In this document: in pieces, positions 1-8,521 of the stretch
Layout of the letters: each line of letters starts with the position of its first letter
Numbering within the stretch: the stretch's first letter is position 1
Assembly (NCBI RefSeq): GCF_030731085.1
Contig: NZ_JASNFN010000002.1
Coordinates: 62,001 to 126,000 of the forward strand
Reading direction: 5' to 3'
Length of the DNA stretch: 64,000 bases
Origin: Blastococcus carthaginiensis
GTDB taxonomy: Bacteria; Actinomycetota; Actinomycetes; Mycobacteriales; Geodermatophilaceae
The notes under the pieces: model-generated
What the model saw: only the letters and a program-made list of their open reading frames with translations
Told to the model about the DNA's origin: nothing
Databases searched by the model: none
Program-made: the position numbers and the translations under genes

Positions 1-256
1 GAGTGGGGTGGCGATCGCACGTCGTCGACCGCCGCCCGCCCCACCCGTGCCGACCGGGTCCCCCTGGGAGATGCCCGGCCGTCGCGGGTTGATCCGCGCC
101 TGCGCCGAGGACTGTGCGCTGCGCCACAGAAGCTAGCAACACTTCTGCGCTGCGGAAAGCGGAAGTCTGGTCAGCGTTGCGCGGATGTCAGGACCGGCGC
201 AGATCGCCCGGCGCACGGCGGACCACCCGGCAGCCCGCGCGCGGCAGGATGGCCGC
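1..256. other. Leading non-coding stretch with one small inverted repeat
   Basis: No convincing gene is seen in the first 256 bases on either strand; the few open frames have no family resemblance. A locally AT-richer patch around 125-165 contains an inverted repeat with 6-bp arms (CAGAAG at 127-132, CTTCTG at 142-147) around a 9-nt loop. It could be a weak terminator of an upstream gene or part of the promoter region of the gene at 257. Confidence 0.4.
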
Positions 257-733
257 ATGAGCACTCCGCCGACGCGCTCCCGCGTGTTCGCGGCCCTGGT
301 CGGCGGGGCCGCCACCGCGCTGTACTACGCCACCCCCGACCTCATCGCCTCCCGCACCGCCCGCGGCTGGGCGAAGGCCGCGATCACGGCCGTCTCCTTC
401 GCCGCCTCCGCACCCGACCTGCTGGCGGCACGGGTGGCGGCTCGCGAGGTCCGCGACGAGGTGCACCCCGCGGAGGTCTTCCGCTCGCTGCCCGCGAGGG
501 GCAAGGCCGCGCTCGTCGGCGTCGCGGCCACCGCGCTGGCCGGCTCGGTCGCCGGCGTGCGCGCCGGGGAGCGGTGGGCCTTCCGCCGGGGGCAGGCGCG
601 GGCCGCCGCCGGCAAGCGGTGGCCGCACGCCGGCCCGGCGCTGCTCTACGGCGCGCTGGCGAGCACCCTCTGGCTCGCCCCTCCCCCGCCGTCGACCACG
701 GACGCCGGCAGCGAGGACCGGTCACCCGCCTGA
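257..733 (+). CDS. Small membrane-associated protein of unknown function
   Basis: A 158-residue protein I do not recognise. The ATG at 257 is preferred over an upstream in-frame ATG at 185 because the sequence before it is Arg/Ala-rich and low in complexity. The product has three mildly hydrophobic stretches (about residues 8-25, 75-95 and 130-142) separated by Arg-rich segments, which suggests an integral membrane protein with short loops, and a Pro-rich, acidic C-terminus. No catalytic motif is visible. It is convergent with the GbsR-like regulator gene. Confidence 0.65.
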   Translation: MSTPPTRSRVFAALVGGAATALYYATPDLIASRTARGWAKAAITAVSFAASAPDLLAARVAAREVRDEVHPAEVFRSLPARGKAALVGVAATALAGSVAGVRAGERWAFRRGQARAAAGKRWPHAGPALLYGALASTLWLAPPPPSTTDAGSEDRSPA

Positions 734-777
734 GGAATCCCGCGCCCGGGCGCCGCCGGTGCGCCTGGCGGTGCTCG

Positions 778-1284
778 TCAGCCCAGCCGGCGGCGCTCGC
801 GCTCCTCGGGCCAGCGGGCGACGGCGTCGGCCAGCACCTCGCGCAGGAAGGCGAGGAACTCGCGGGTCTCGGCGAGCCGGCGTCCGCCCGGCCGGTCGGT
901 GCCGAACAGCTCGATGCCGGACGCGACGATCTCCTGGAACCGCTGCAGGGCCTGCAGCTCGGCGGTGACGAACCGGGCCCAGAGGTGGGCGTCGTCCAGG
1001 ACGTACAGGTCGCTGCGGGTACCGGGCTCCCGCTCGCGCACCAGGAAGCCGATCTGCACGAGCTGGCGGACCGCTCCGCTGATCGCCGCGGGGCTGACCT
1101 GCAGACCGTCGGCCAGCTCGGCGGCCGTGTAGCGGTCGGCGTCGTCGGCCAGCGCGTAGGCGAAGACCCGGGCCGGCATCGGCTGCATGCCCGACTCGCG
1201 CAGCACCAGGGCGAACCGCTCCACATAGCGCAGGAGCGTCGCCCGCTCGGCGTCGGCGTTCTCCGCGACCGTCACGCCGCCCAC
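778..1284 (-). CDS. GbsR/MarR-family transcriptional regulator
   Basis: A 168-residue winged-helix regulator. The layout matches GbsR-like MarR proteins: an N-terminal helix (about residues 17-35), the DNA-reading helix-turn-helix around residues 50-80 (AAELADGLQVSPAAISGAV) and the beta wing just after it, then a C-terminal dimerisation helix bundle. It is transcribed divergently from the ABC exporter at 1351, with 66 bp between the starts, and that gap contains a perfect inverted repeat over the exporter promoter. The natural inference is a local repressor that senses a compound exported by the neighbouring transporter. The start is a GTG at 1284. A second GTG at 1275, seven bases after a TACCGT -10-like element, could be a leaderless start instead. 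Confidence 0.85.
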   Translation of the reverse strand: MGGVTVAENADAERATLLRYVERFALVLRESGMQPMPARVFAYALADDADRYTAAELADGLQVSPAAISGAVRQLVQIGFLVREREPGTRSDLYVLDDAHLWARFVTAELQALQRFQEIVASGIELFGTDRPGGRRLAETREFLAFLREVLADAVARWPEERERRRLG

Positions 1285-1314
1285 GGTACCCGACGTGTCG
1301 GCCCCTCAATGAGC

Positions 1315-1343
1315 TTCACAAGTTCGTGAAACGTCTGTAGCTT
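1315..1343 (+). promoter_or_regulatory. Leaderless promoter of the ABC exporter with overlapping operator
   Basis: The -35 element TTCACA (1315-1320) is followed by 17 bp and the -10 element TAGCTT (1338-1343), seven bases before the ATG at 1351, so the transcript should begin at or next to the start codon. Over the -35 lies a perfect inverted repeat, TTCAC-N6-GTGAA (1315-1330). This is the expected place for the divergently encoded GbsR/MarR regulator to bind and block polymerase. The assignment rests on pattern only. Confidence 0.6.
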
Positions 1344-1350
1344 CGCCGGC

Positions 1351-2274
1351 ATGACTGCGATCTCCGTCTCGGGACTGGTCAAGACCTTCGGGACGACCCG
1401 TGCGCTGGACGGCCTGGACCTCGAGGTCGCGACCGGGGAGGTGCACGGTTTCCTCGGCCCCAACGGCTCGGGCAAGTCCACGACCATCCGCGTGCTGCTC
1501 GGCCTGCTGCGTCCCGACTCGGGCAGCGTGCGGCTGCTGGACGGCGACCCGTGGCGGGACGCCGTGGCGCTGCACCGCCGGCTGGCCTACGTGCCCGGCG
1601 ACGTCACGCTCTGGCCGAACATCTCCGGCGGCGAGTCGATCGACCTCCTCGGCCGCCTCCGCGGCGGGCTGGACCCCCGCCGTCGTGCCGAGCTGCTCGA
1701 CCGGTTCGACCTCGACCCGCGCAAGAAGGCGCGCACCTACTCCAAGGGCAACCGGCAGAAGGTCGCCCTGGTCGCCGCGCTGGCGTCGGACGCCGAGCTG
1801 CTGGTGCTCGACGAGCCGACGTCCGGCCTCGACCCGCTGATGGAGGCGGTGTTCCAGGAGTGCATCCGCGAGGCGCGCACCGAGGGCCGGACCGTGCTGC
1901 TGTCGAGCCACATCCTGGCCGAGGCCGAAGCGCTGTGCGACCGGGTGAGCATCATCCGCCACGGCGCGACGGTGCAGAGCGGCAGCCTGGACGAGCTGCG
2001 GCACCTGACCCGCACCGCCATCACGGTCGAGACGGCACGGCCGGCCACCGGCCTGGACGCCCTGGCCGGCGTCCACGACCTGCGGGAGGAGGGCGGGCGG
2101 TTGCGCTTCGACGTCGACACCGACGCCCTCGACGGCGCGCTGCGCCACCTCACCGGCTTCGGCGTGGTCGGCCTCACCAGCACGCCGCCGACGCTGGAGG
2201 AGCTCTTCCTGCGCCACTACGGCGACGAGCTCGCCGAGGACGGCGCCTCGGCACGGGAGCCGGTGCGGTCGTGA
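1351..2274 (+). CDS. ABC transporter ATP-binding protein (drug/polyketide exporter type)
   Basis: A 307-residue ATPase of an ABC-2 type exporter. Walker A (GPNGSGKST, about residues 37-45), a signature-like segment (YSKGNRQKV), Walker B (LLVLDEPTSGLDP, about residues 150-162) and the H-loop (SSHIL) are all present. A roughly 80-residue C-terminal regulatory tail is of the kind seen in DrrA-like proteins. The signature is degenerate (SKGNRQ in place of LSGGQ), as is common in this subgroup. It hydrolyses ATP to drive the permease encoded immediately downstream, whose GTG start overlaps this stop by four bases. Expression is probably controlled by the divergent GbsR/MarR protein. Confidence 0.92.
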   Translation: MTAISVSGLVKTFGTTRALDGLDLEVATGEVHGFLGPNGSGKSTTIRVLLGLLRPDSGSVRLLDGDPWRDAVALHRRLAYVPGDVTLWPNISGGESIDLLGRLRGGLDPRRRAELLDRFDLDPRKKARTYSKGNRQKVALVAALASDAELLVLDEPTSGLDPLMEAVFQECIREARTEGRTVLLSSHILAEAEALCDRVSIIRHGATVQSGSLDELRHLTRTAITVETARPATGLDALAGVHDLREEGGRLRFDVDTDALDGALRHLTGFGVVGLTSTPPTLEELFLRHYGDELAEDGASAREPVRS

Positions 2275-3923
2275 GCACGCAGCTGTCCGAGGCCACCGCT
2301 CGGCCCGCCGCGCCGGCGCGGCCCGGCCGCTCGTCGACCACCGCCGGGACGGCGGCGCTGTTCCGCTTCGCGCTCCGCCGCGACCGCCTCCGGCTGCCGG
2401 TCTGGGTCGCCGCCGGTACGGCCATGGTGGCGCTGCAGTCGGTGTCGAGCCAGTCGTTCTACGACACCCCCGGGGCGCTGGCCGCCTACCGTGCCTCCGT
2501 CGGCAGCAACGCCGCCACGATCGCGCTGGGCGGCCCGCCGGTCGGGCTGGACACCGTGGCCGGCGCGGTCGCGTTCGAGATCTCGGCGACGGTGATGCTG
2601 ATCGCGGCGCTGATGGCGATGTTCACGGTGACCCGGCACACCCGCGCGGACGAGGAGGCGGGGCGCACCGAACTGGTCCGCTCCGCCCGGATCGGCCGGC
2701 ACGCGCCGCTGCTGGCCGCGGTGCTGCTGTCGGCGCTGGCCTGCGCCGCCCTCGCCGTCGCCGTGGGCGCCGCCGCCACGGCCACCGGGCTGCCGGCCGC
2801 CGGCTCCTTCGTCCTCGGCGCCTCCTTCGGCGCCTGCGGGCTGGTCTTCACCGGCATCACCGCCGTGGCCGTGCAGGTCACCGGGCACACCCGGTCGGTG
2901 TACGGCCTCGTGGGCGGCGCCTTCGCGGTGTTCTTCGTGCTGCGCGCGATCGGCGACATCGAGGGCAACTGGCTGGTGTGGACCTCGCCCATCGGATGGG
3001 CGCAGGCCACCCACCCGTACTCGGGGGACGAGCTCGTGCCGCTGCTGCTGTGCCTCGTGGCGGCCGTCGCGCTGACCGTGGCCGGGTTCGCCCTGCTCGA
3101 CCGGCGCGACCTGGGCGCCGGCCTGACCCAGCCGCGCCCGGGGCGCCCCGCCGCGACGCGCTCGCTGCGCTCACCGCTCGGCCTCGCCGTCCGGCTGCAG
3201 CGCGGCGCCTTCCTCGCCTGGGCGCTGGGCCTGGCCCTGCTGGGCGTGGTCTACGGCGCGCTGGCCGACTCCGTCGAGACGCTGATCGCCGGCAACGAGC
3301 AGGCGCTGGCGATGTTCGGCGACCCGGACGTCGGCGAGCTGGTCGACGCCTATCTGAGCACCACGTTCAGCATCACCGCCCTGCTGGCCGCGGCGTACGC
3401 GGTGTCGGCGGTCCTGCGGGCGCGCAGCGAGGAAGGCGAGCAGCGGGCCGAGCCGGTGCTGGCGACGGCGACCAGCCGCTCGGCCTGGCTGGGCAGCCAC
3501 GTCGCCGTCGCGCTGGCCGGTTCGGCGCTGGCCATGGCGGCGTCCGGCGTCACCACGGGCGTGGTCCGCGTCCTGCAGACCGGTGAGGCGGCCGCCCTCG
3601 GCCGGATGGTGGGCGCCGCGGTGGCCTACGTGCCGGCCGTCTGGGTGGTCGCCGGCCTCGCCGTGGCGCTGTTCGGCCTGCTCCCCCGTCTGGCGACAGC
3701 GCTCGCCTGGGCCGCGGTGGGGCTCTTCCTGGTGATCACGATGTTCGCCGGGTCGTTCGACTGGCCCGGCTGGGTCAGCGACCTCTCCCCCGTCGGCTGG
3801 GTGCCGCTCATGCCGCTGGAGCCGTGGACCGCCGGCCCCGTCCTGGCGCTCACCGGCATCGCCGTCGCCCTGCTCGCCACCGGCTTCGCGGGGTTCCGCC
3901 GCCGCGACCTGGCGACCGGCTGA
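2271..3923 (+). CDS. ABC-2 type exporter permease, polyketide/antibiotic exporter family
   Basis: A 550-residue membrane protein with about 12 hydrophobic segments, arranged as two similar halves (roughly residues 30-285 and 300-550). This double-length architecture is typical of the polyketide-antibiotic exporter permease family (COG3559-like), in contrast to the usual six-helix ABC-2 subunit. The GTG at 2271 overlaps the TGA of the ATPase gene (GTGA), giving translational coupling. With the ATPase it should form an efflux pump; the substrate is unknown but is probably a hydrophobic toxic compound, given the adjacent MarR-type regulator. Confidence 0.88.
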   Translation: MSTQLSEATARPAAPARPGRSSTTAGTAALFRFALRRDRLRLPVWVAAGTAMVALQSVSSQSFYDTPGALAAYRASVGSNAATIALGGPPVGLDTVAGAVAFEISATVMLIAALMAMFTVTRHTRADEEAGRTELVRSARIGRHAPLLAAVLLSALACAALAVAVGAAATATGLPAAGSFVLGASFGACGLVFTGITAVAVQVTGHTRSVYGLVGGAFAVFFVLRAIGDIEGNWLVWTSPIGWAQATHPYSGDELVPLLLCLVAAVALTVAGFALLDRRDLGAGLTQPRPGRPAATRSLRSPLGLAVRLQRGAFLAWALGLALLGVVYGALADSVETLIAGNEQALAMFGDPDVGELVDAYLSTTFSITALLAAAYAVSAVLRARSEEGEQRAEPVLATATSRSAWLGSHVAVALAGSALAMAASGVTTGVVRVLQTGEAAALGRMVGAAVAYVPAVWVVAGLAVALFGLLPRLATALAWAAVGLFLVITMFAGSFDWPGWVSDLSPVGWVPLMPLEPWTAGPVLALTGIAVALLATGFAGFRRRDLATG

Positions 3924-3967
3924 CCGCACACCCCAGGAGGAGGCGGGCCCCGCTCCGTGCCGACGGC

Positions 3968-4453
3968 TCAGAGCCAGTAGGTGTCGTGGCGGAGCATGAA
4001 CTCCGCGCGCTCCTCGGGCGTCATCCGCTCGCCCCGGGCGAGGGTCTCGAAGTACTCCTCACGCGGGCCACCCGGCGCGAACATGAGCAGCATCGAGGCG
4101 TGCGCACCGCCGCGGAAGGCGTGGACGCCGCCCTCCGGCACGTAGAGGAAGTCACCGGCTCCGGCGTCCTGCCAGGAACGCCCGTCGTAGAGGCTCACCT
4201 GCCCCGACAGCACGTAGAACTGCTCGGAGATCGAGCGGTGGAAGTGCGGTGCCGGCCCGGCCTCCTCCGCCCCGAAGCTGTACCGGTACAGCCCGAACCG
4301 CCCGCCGGTCTCCGCTCCCGTGGCCAGGAACTCGCAGGTCACCCCGTTGGCCGAGGTGGTGTCGGGGTCGCCGCCCGCAGGACGCAGCCACGCGCTCACC
4401 TCCCCCGTCGTGCCGCGGTAGAGGTCCGGTGGGTAGTGCCGGTGCAAGGACAC
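3968..4453 (-). CDS. Cupin-domain protein
   Basis: A 161-residue single-domain cupin. Cupin motif 1 is visible around residues 72-95 (PHFHRSISEQFYVLSGQ, giving the H-x-H and E metal ligands) and motif 2 around residues 108-125 (FLYVPEGGVHAF, with the last ligand His). The start is the GTG at 4453, preceded by AGGAG at a 6-nt spacing. The metal ligands look complete, so it may be a small dioxygenase, isomerase or sugar/ligand-binding protein; the exact reaction cannot be read from sequence. It is convergent with the exporter operon and lies 56 bp beyond the phospholipase D gene on the same strand. Confidence 0.85.
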   Translation of the reverse strand: MSLHRHYPPDLYRGTTGEVSAWLRPAGGDPDTTSANGVTCEFLATGAETGGRFGLYRYSFGAEEAGPAPHFHRSISEQFYVLSGQVSLYDGRSWQDAGAGDFLYVPEGGVHAFRGGAHASMLLMFAPGGPREEYFETLARGERMTPEERAEFMLRHDTYWL

Positions 4454-4509
4454 GGTCGCTCCTGTCTCTCGGTGCGGGGCCCGTGGTCGCCGCCCACGGC
4501 GAGCACGGC

Positions 4510-6072
4510 TCAGGCGCGGGCCCGGCTCCGCGGCCGCCGACGGCGGGCGAAGAACCGCTCGACCCGGCGCCAGCGGTTCGGCGTCTTCTCCGGGTCCATG
4601 ACCTCCGACTCCCCGAGCGCCCGGTCGGCCGGGCCCAGCTCGGGCGGCTCGAAGGGGATCAGCGACCGCCCGGCCGGGCGGCGCAGCTGCTCGATCCCCC
4701 GCACCAGGGAACCCGTGGCCTCGACCGCGGCGGCGACCTGCTCGGGCGTGCAGCCGAGGTGCTCGGCGAGCAGCCGGTCCCGGAAGCTGCCGATGGCGGC
4801 GGCGAGCTCCTCGGCGCCCGGCTCCCCCTCCACCGCCTCGATCGCGAGGTCGCACTCGGTGTCCAGCCCCATCGAGCGGTTGTTGACGTTGCTGGAGCCG
4901 ATGCGCAGCAGGCGGTCGTCGACCACGGTCACCTTGGCGTGCACGTAGATGTGCGCCCGCTGCTCGGTCACCGGTGTGTACAGCCGGAACCGGTCGTGGA
5001 CGTCGGCCTCGCGCAGGGTCTCCAGCACGCAGGCGCGCGCCGTGCCCATCGCCTTCTCCGAGAGCCAGCCGTCGGCGGTCCAGGGGTTCACCACGACCAC
5101 GTCGGGGCCGTGGGGCTCGCGCAGCCGCTCGGCGACGGCCTCGGCGATCCGCCGGCTGGCGAAGTACTGGCTCTCCACGTAGAGCGATCGCCGGGCGGCG
5201 GCGATGACGGCCAGCCACAGCAGCTCGACCTCGTGCACCAGGGGCGCGTCACCGTGCTCGGGTCGGGTGCGGGAGATCGCCACGTCCACGTCGGTGAGCA
5301 GCGGCTCGACCGCCTCGGGCCAGCAGTCCCGCTCCTCCTCGATCGGTTCGATCCGCTCCCCCGTCCCGCTCTCCCACCGCTCGCGGGCGAGCTCGGCCAG
5401 GGCCCGGGCGGCCGGGCCGGTCATGATGCTGGTCGCGTCGTGCCACGGCCCGGTGGGCCGCCCCGGACCCCGGCCGTTGACGGGCCGGCACCGGTCCGGG
5501 TTGTCGTCGGCGTGGTCGGAGGTGTCCCAGCGGTCGGCCGTCACGTCGATGCCGCCGGCGAAGGCGAGCGAGTCGTCGATCACCACGATCTTCTGGTGGT
5601 GCGCCCCGCCCACGGGGTGGTGGGTGTCGACGGCGAAGGTGAGCCGGTCGGGAGCGCGCCGGTCGAGCAGCACGATCGGCTTCAGCCCCCGGCCGAGGGC
5701 CCGCAGCATGCCGAGATCCCACTGCAGCACCCCGATCTCCAGCCCGGGGCGGCGCTCCACCGCCTGCTCGAGGACGGCGCCCAGGCGGTCGTCCTCGGGC
5801 CGCCCGCCGCCGAGCGGGTCGAGCCGGATGCGCGGGTCGAAGTCCCAGCCGATGAACAGCACCCGGCGCTCGGCGCAGAGCACCGCGCGCTTCAGGGTGG
5901 CGAAGTAGTCGGCCGCGTCGACGAAGATCGCGAAGCGGGTGGCCCGCTCGATCCGCCAGCAGGTCTCGCCCGGGATCAGCAGCCGTGCCCCCGCCTCGGA
6001 CCGTCCGTCGCCCCCGTCCGGCTCGGGCAGCCTGATCCCGGGATCGGTGCTCGTCTCGCCGCCACCCGTCAC
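4510..6072 (-). CDS. Phospholipase D-like protein (two HKD motifs)
   Basis: A 520-residue protein of the PLD superfamily with both catalytic HKD motifs: HHQKIVVID (about residues 172-180) and HAKVTVVDD (about residues 395-403), each followed by the usual GG/GS and N residues. Such enzymes act on phospholipid phosphodiesters by hydrolysis or phosphatidyl transfer. The N-terminal segment before the first domain is hydrophilic with no clear signal peptide, and the C-terminus is very Arg-rich, suggesting association with the inner membrane face. The GTG at 6072 is chosen because it opens just before the conserved region; the same frame stays open far upstream without coding character. Neighbouring genes (acyltransferase, patatin) are also lipid-linked. 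Confidence 0.88.
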   Translation of the reverse strand: MTGGGETSTDPGIRLPEPDGGDGRSEAGARLLIPGETCWRIERATRFAIFVDAADYFATLKRAVLCAERRVLFIGWDFDPRIRLDPLGGGRPEDDRLGAVLEQAVERRPGLEIGVLQWDLGMLRALGRGLKPIVLLDRRAPDRLTFAVDTHHPVGGAHHQKIVVIDDSLAFAGGIDVTADRWDTSDHADDNPDRCRPVNGRGPGRPTGPWHDATSIMTGPAARALAELARERWESGTGERIEPIEEERDCWPEAVEPLLTDVDVAISRTRPEHGDAPLVHEVELLWLAVIAAARRSLYVESQYFASRRIAEAVAERLREPHGPDVVVVNPWTADGWLSEKAMGTARACVLETLREADVHDRFRLYTPVTEQRAHIYVHAKVTVVDDRLLRIGSSNVNNRSMGLDTECDLAIEAVEGEPGAEELAAAIGSFRDRLLAEHLGCTPEQVAAAVEATGSLVRGIEQLRRPAGRSLIPFEPPELGPADRALGESEVMDPEKTPNRWRRVERFFARRRRPRSRARA

Positions 6073-6146
6073 ACCGGCAGTGTGCCCGTCCCGCCGCACA
6101 GGCACCAACGCCCCGCCTCCTCCCGGGTGCACCGACGGGCCTCGGG

Positions 6147-6545
6147 TCAGCGGCGGGACAGGACGGCCATCGCGGCCGCGCACCCCCACCCCGTCACGAC
6201 CACCGGCGTCTCGAGGAGGTCGGGGTCGCGCACCCGCAGCCGCACCGCCCGCTCGCTCGCGTAGCCCACGGTCATCCCCGTGCCGACCCACCGGAGCACC
6301 CACCGTGCCCGGTCGTCCGGTCCGCGGAGCAGCCGGGCCACCGCCCAGGTCTGCAGCGCCACCAGGTAGGAGGGCGCGCTGAACGCGGTGCCGAACCACA
6401 GCCAGTCCCGTCCGATGTGGTCGGGGCTGCCGGTCAGCAGCGGGACGTCGAAGTGCCGGCGCCGCCGCACGGCCAGCACGTGCCCGGCCAGCTGCGCGGC
6501 GAGCTGGAGGGAGGAGACCGCGACGAGCGTCGACCGGCGCGCCAT
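6147..6545 (-). CDS. Small membrane protein of unknown function
   Basis: A 132-residue protein with two or three moderately hydrophobic helices (around residues 5-25, 48-62 and 110-125) linked by short basic segments. The ATG at 6545 starts directly with a helix-like MARRSTLVAVSS segment. I do not recognise a family. It lies between the phospholipase D gene (gap about 75 bp) and a long hairpin near 6619-6665, all on the minus strand, and could be read through from the damaged sulfotransferase or have its own promoter. Confidence 0.6.
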   Translation of the reverse strand: MARRSTLVAVSSLQLAAQLAGHVLAVRRRRHFDVPLLTGSPDHIGRDWLWFGTAFSAPSYLVALQTWAVARLLRGPDDRARWVLRWVGTGMTVGYASERAVRLRVRDPDLLETPVVVTGWGCAAAMAVLSRR

Positions 6546-6582
6546 GCCGCCGCACTGTAGGGCCACTCCCCGCGTCGTGGCA

Positions 6583-6604
6583 CCGGTCCCCTGACGGGGA
6601 CCGG
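6583..6604. terminator. Short perfect hairpin
   Basis: CCGGTCCCC (6583-6591) and GGGGACCGG (6596-6604) form a 9-bp stem with a TGAC loop. It lies upstream of the small membrane protein gene and about 180 bp downstream of the sulfotransferase remnant (both on the minus strand). No U-tract follows, as is usual in high-GC genomes. Confidence 0.45.
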
Positions 6605-6618
6605 CAGTGTTCACCTCG

Positions 6619-6665
6619 GGGCAGTCGCTCTCTGCCCCGCCGGAGTGGGCGGAGAGCGACTGCCC
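6619..6665. terminator. Strong hairpin downstream of the sulfotransferase-like gene
   Basis: GGGCAGTCGCTCTC (6619-6632) pairs perfectly with GAGAGCGACTGCCC (6652-6665), a 14-bp stem around a 19-nt loop whose GCCC/GGGC ends can pair further. It lies just beyond the sulfotransferase-like gene in its direction of transcription and is the most likely factor-independent stop for that transcript. It is symmetric, so either strand could use it. Confidence 0.6.
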
Positions 6666-6782
6666 GCAGGTACGTGCTGCGGTCCGGGGCCGGTTCCCCT
6701 CCCCGCCGCTGCGCGCCGGCGCGGTCGCCGTCCAGAGGGACCGGCCGCGGCTGCGGGCGGCCCGCCCGCGCGGCCGGCCGGG

Positions 6783-7391
6783 TCACGTGCCCTGCGCGAG
6801 CTCCCGGACCGGTACCGCCGCGACCCGTTCCCGGACGTACCGCAGCGTCGCGGCGTCGAAGACCTCGCGGGCCCGCCGGCCCGCGCCGTCCCGCAGCGGC
6901 CCGGTGTTGTCGGCCTTCCAGTGCTCGAAGTCCTCGACCAGCCCGCCGGCGCGGCGGCGCGCCCGGTGACCATCTCGCCGGCGACGACGTCGACGCCGTC
7001 GACGCACGATGTGCACCACCTGCGCGCCGGGCACGACCCGCTCGATCAGGTCCAGGACGTACAGGTTCGCCGGGGTCTTCTCGACCCAGGTGTCCGCACC
7101 GTTCCGGCGCGCGGCGGCGTCGGCCATCGCGACGAACGCTGCGCCGGAGCGGCGCACCGTCGGCAGCACGGGACGGCGGCGGGGGGCGCCCAGCCGGCCG
7201 GCGGCCTCGTCGAGCCGCCCGGCCGCGCCGGTCGCGGCCAGCCCGGCCGCGCGCCGGCCCCCGCGCGGCGCCTGGAGCCGGTGGAAGAAGTGGGTCTCCG
7301 GGAACGAGTGCACCTGCGGGTGCGCAGCCAGGAACGACTGCAGCAGCGTGGTGCCCGACCGCGGGCAGCCCACCACGAAGATCCGCCGCAC
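6783..7391 (-). CDS. Sulfotransferase-family protein, apparently damaged
   Basis: The N-terminus is a clear sulfotransferase: RIFVVGCPRSGTTLLQSF is the 5'-phosphosulfate (PAPS) loop, and DTWVEKTPANLYVLDLIER...VHIVR leads to the 3'-phosphate motif. Right there (about 6965-7002) the reading frame becomes a run of ten arginines. A +1 frame of the same bases reads DGVDVVAGEMV, exactly the expected continuation. The correct frame then resumes at GGLVEDFEHWK, and the C-terminus looks family-like. The product is only 202 residues, short for the family, so I infer a frameshift plus an internal deletion, or a sequencing error pair. The GTG start at 7391 has GGAGG seven bases upstream. It may be non-functional. 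Confidence 0.6.
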   Translation of the reverse strand: MRRIFVVGCPRSGTTLLQSFLAAHPQVHSFPETHFFHRLQAPRGGRRAAGLAATGAAGRLDEAAGRLGAPRRRPVLPTVRRSGAAFVAMADAAARRNGADTWVEKTPANLYVLDLIERVVPGAQVVHIVRRRRRRRRRRDGHRARRRAGGLVEDFEHWKADNTGPLRDGAGRRAREVFDAATLRYVRERVAAVPVRELAQGT

Positions 7392-7545
7392 CGCACGACC
7401 TCCACACTCCGGGCCGACCCCGCAGCGGGCGGTCGGCGAGAACGCTCGACGCCCCGACGTAGCCAGGCGGACGGCCGACGGCCGGTCGACGGCGATGTGC
7501 GCGCCGGGAGCACCGGTGCGCTCGGGCGCCGTGCCGCGGTGCGGG

Positions 7546-8514
7546 TCAGGCCAGCAGGGCCGCCAGGGCGGCGTCGGAGGAGGCGAGCGCCGCCCGGTCG
7601 TAGGTCGCGCCGCTGGCGAGCAGCTCGTCGGCGCCGGTGCGCTCGGCGAGCTGCTCGAGCCGGCGGCGCACCGTCGCCGGGCGGCCGGCGGTCACGGCCG
7701 CGAGGCCCTGCTCGACCCGGCGGGCGTCCAGGTCGTCCCAGCGCCCGCCCCGGATCTCCGCCACCGGCTCCAGCGCGCCGAACACGCCCGTGCGCCGCGA
7801 ACGGACCATCGCCCACACCTCGGGCAGCGCCAGCTCGCGGGCCTCGTCGTCGGTGTCGGCGACCAGAACGTCCAGGGAGACGGTGACGTGCGGGCGGCTG
7901 CCCCGGTGCGGACGGAAGCCGCGCCGGTAGCCCGTGAGCACGTCCGCCAGCTCGGGCCGGTCCAGCACCGGGCCGCCGAGCACCAGCGGGAGCCCGAGCC
8001 CGGCGGCGACCTCGGCTCCGCGGCCGGTGGCGAGCACGAACAGCGGGACCGGCCCCTCGGCGACGGGGCGCGCGGTCACCTCGGCCTCCCGTTCCAGGTA
8101 CGCCCGCAGCTCGACGACGTCGTGGGCGAACGCGTCGGGCTCCCCGTCGGTGCGGCGCAGCGCCCGCCGCACGGGTGGGGTGAAGCCGAGCGAGCGGCCC
8201 ACACCGAGGTCGACCCGGCCGGGGTGCAGCCCGGCCAGGACCAGGAACTGCCCGGCCACCACGAGGGGCTGGTGGTTGGGCAGCATCACCCCGCCCGACC
8301 CGAGCCGGATGGTCGCCGTCCGGGCGCCGACGGCCGCCAGCAGCACCGCGGGCGCGCCCGAGGCGATGCCCGGCACGCCGTGGTGCTCGGCGACCCAGAA
8401 CCGATGGTAGCCCCGCCGTTCGGCCGCGACCGCCCGCTCCACCGTGTGCTGCAGCGCCGCCGCCTCCGGGTGGCCGGCGCGGGTGCGGGAGCGGTCGAGC
8501 AGCGAGAGCCTCAC
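7546..8514 (-). CDS. LLM-class (luciferase-like) flavin-dependent oxidoreductase
   Basis: A 322-residue TIM-barrel protein of the bacterial luciferase-like group. The hallmark strand-loop segments are visible: FWVAEHHGVPGIASGAPAVL (about residues 40-59), IRLGSGGVMLPNHQPL (about residues 69-84) and a GRVDLGVGRSLG segment (about residues 99-110). These enzymes use FMNH2 or F420H2; actinobacterial members include both types and the cofactor cannot be decided here. The GTG start at 8514 is 7 bp after the stop of the acyltransferase gene, so the three genes from 10463 down to 7546 probably form one transcript (patatin, acyltransferase, oxidoreductase). The substrate is unknown. Confidence 0.88.
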   Translation of the reverse strand: MRLSLLDRSRTRAGHPEAAALQHTVERAVAAERRGYHRFWVAEHHGVPGIASGAPAVLLAAVGARTATIRLGSGGVMLPNHQPLVVAGQFLVLAGLHPGRVDLGVGRSLGFTPPVRRALRRTDGEPDAFAHDVVELRAYLEREAEVTARPVAEGPVPLFVLATGRGAEVAAGLGLPLVLGGPVLDRPELADVLTGYRRGFRPHRGSRPHVTVSLDVLVADTDDEARELALPEVWAMVRSRRTGVFGALEPVAEIRGGRWDDLDARRVEQGLAAVTAGRPATVRRRLEQLAERTGADELLASGATYDRAALASSDAALAALLA

Positions 8515-8521
8515 GCCGGGG

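Noticed and set aside
4510..7407. A 965-residue phospholipase D with a long N-terminal extension
   Set aside because: The extension is antisense-like, Arg/Gly/Pro-rich, and overlaps two other minus-strand genes in another frame; the true N-terminus fits the GTG at 6072.
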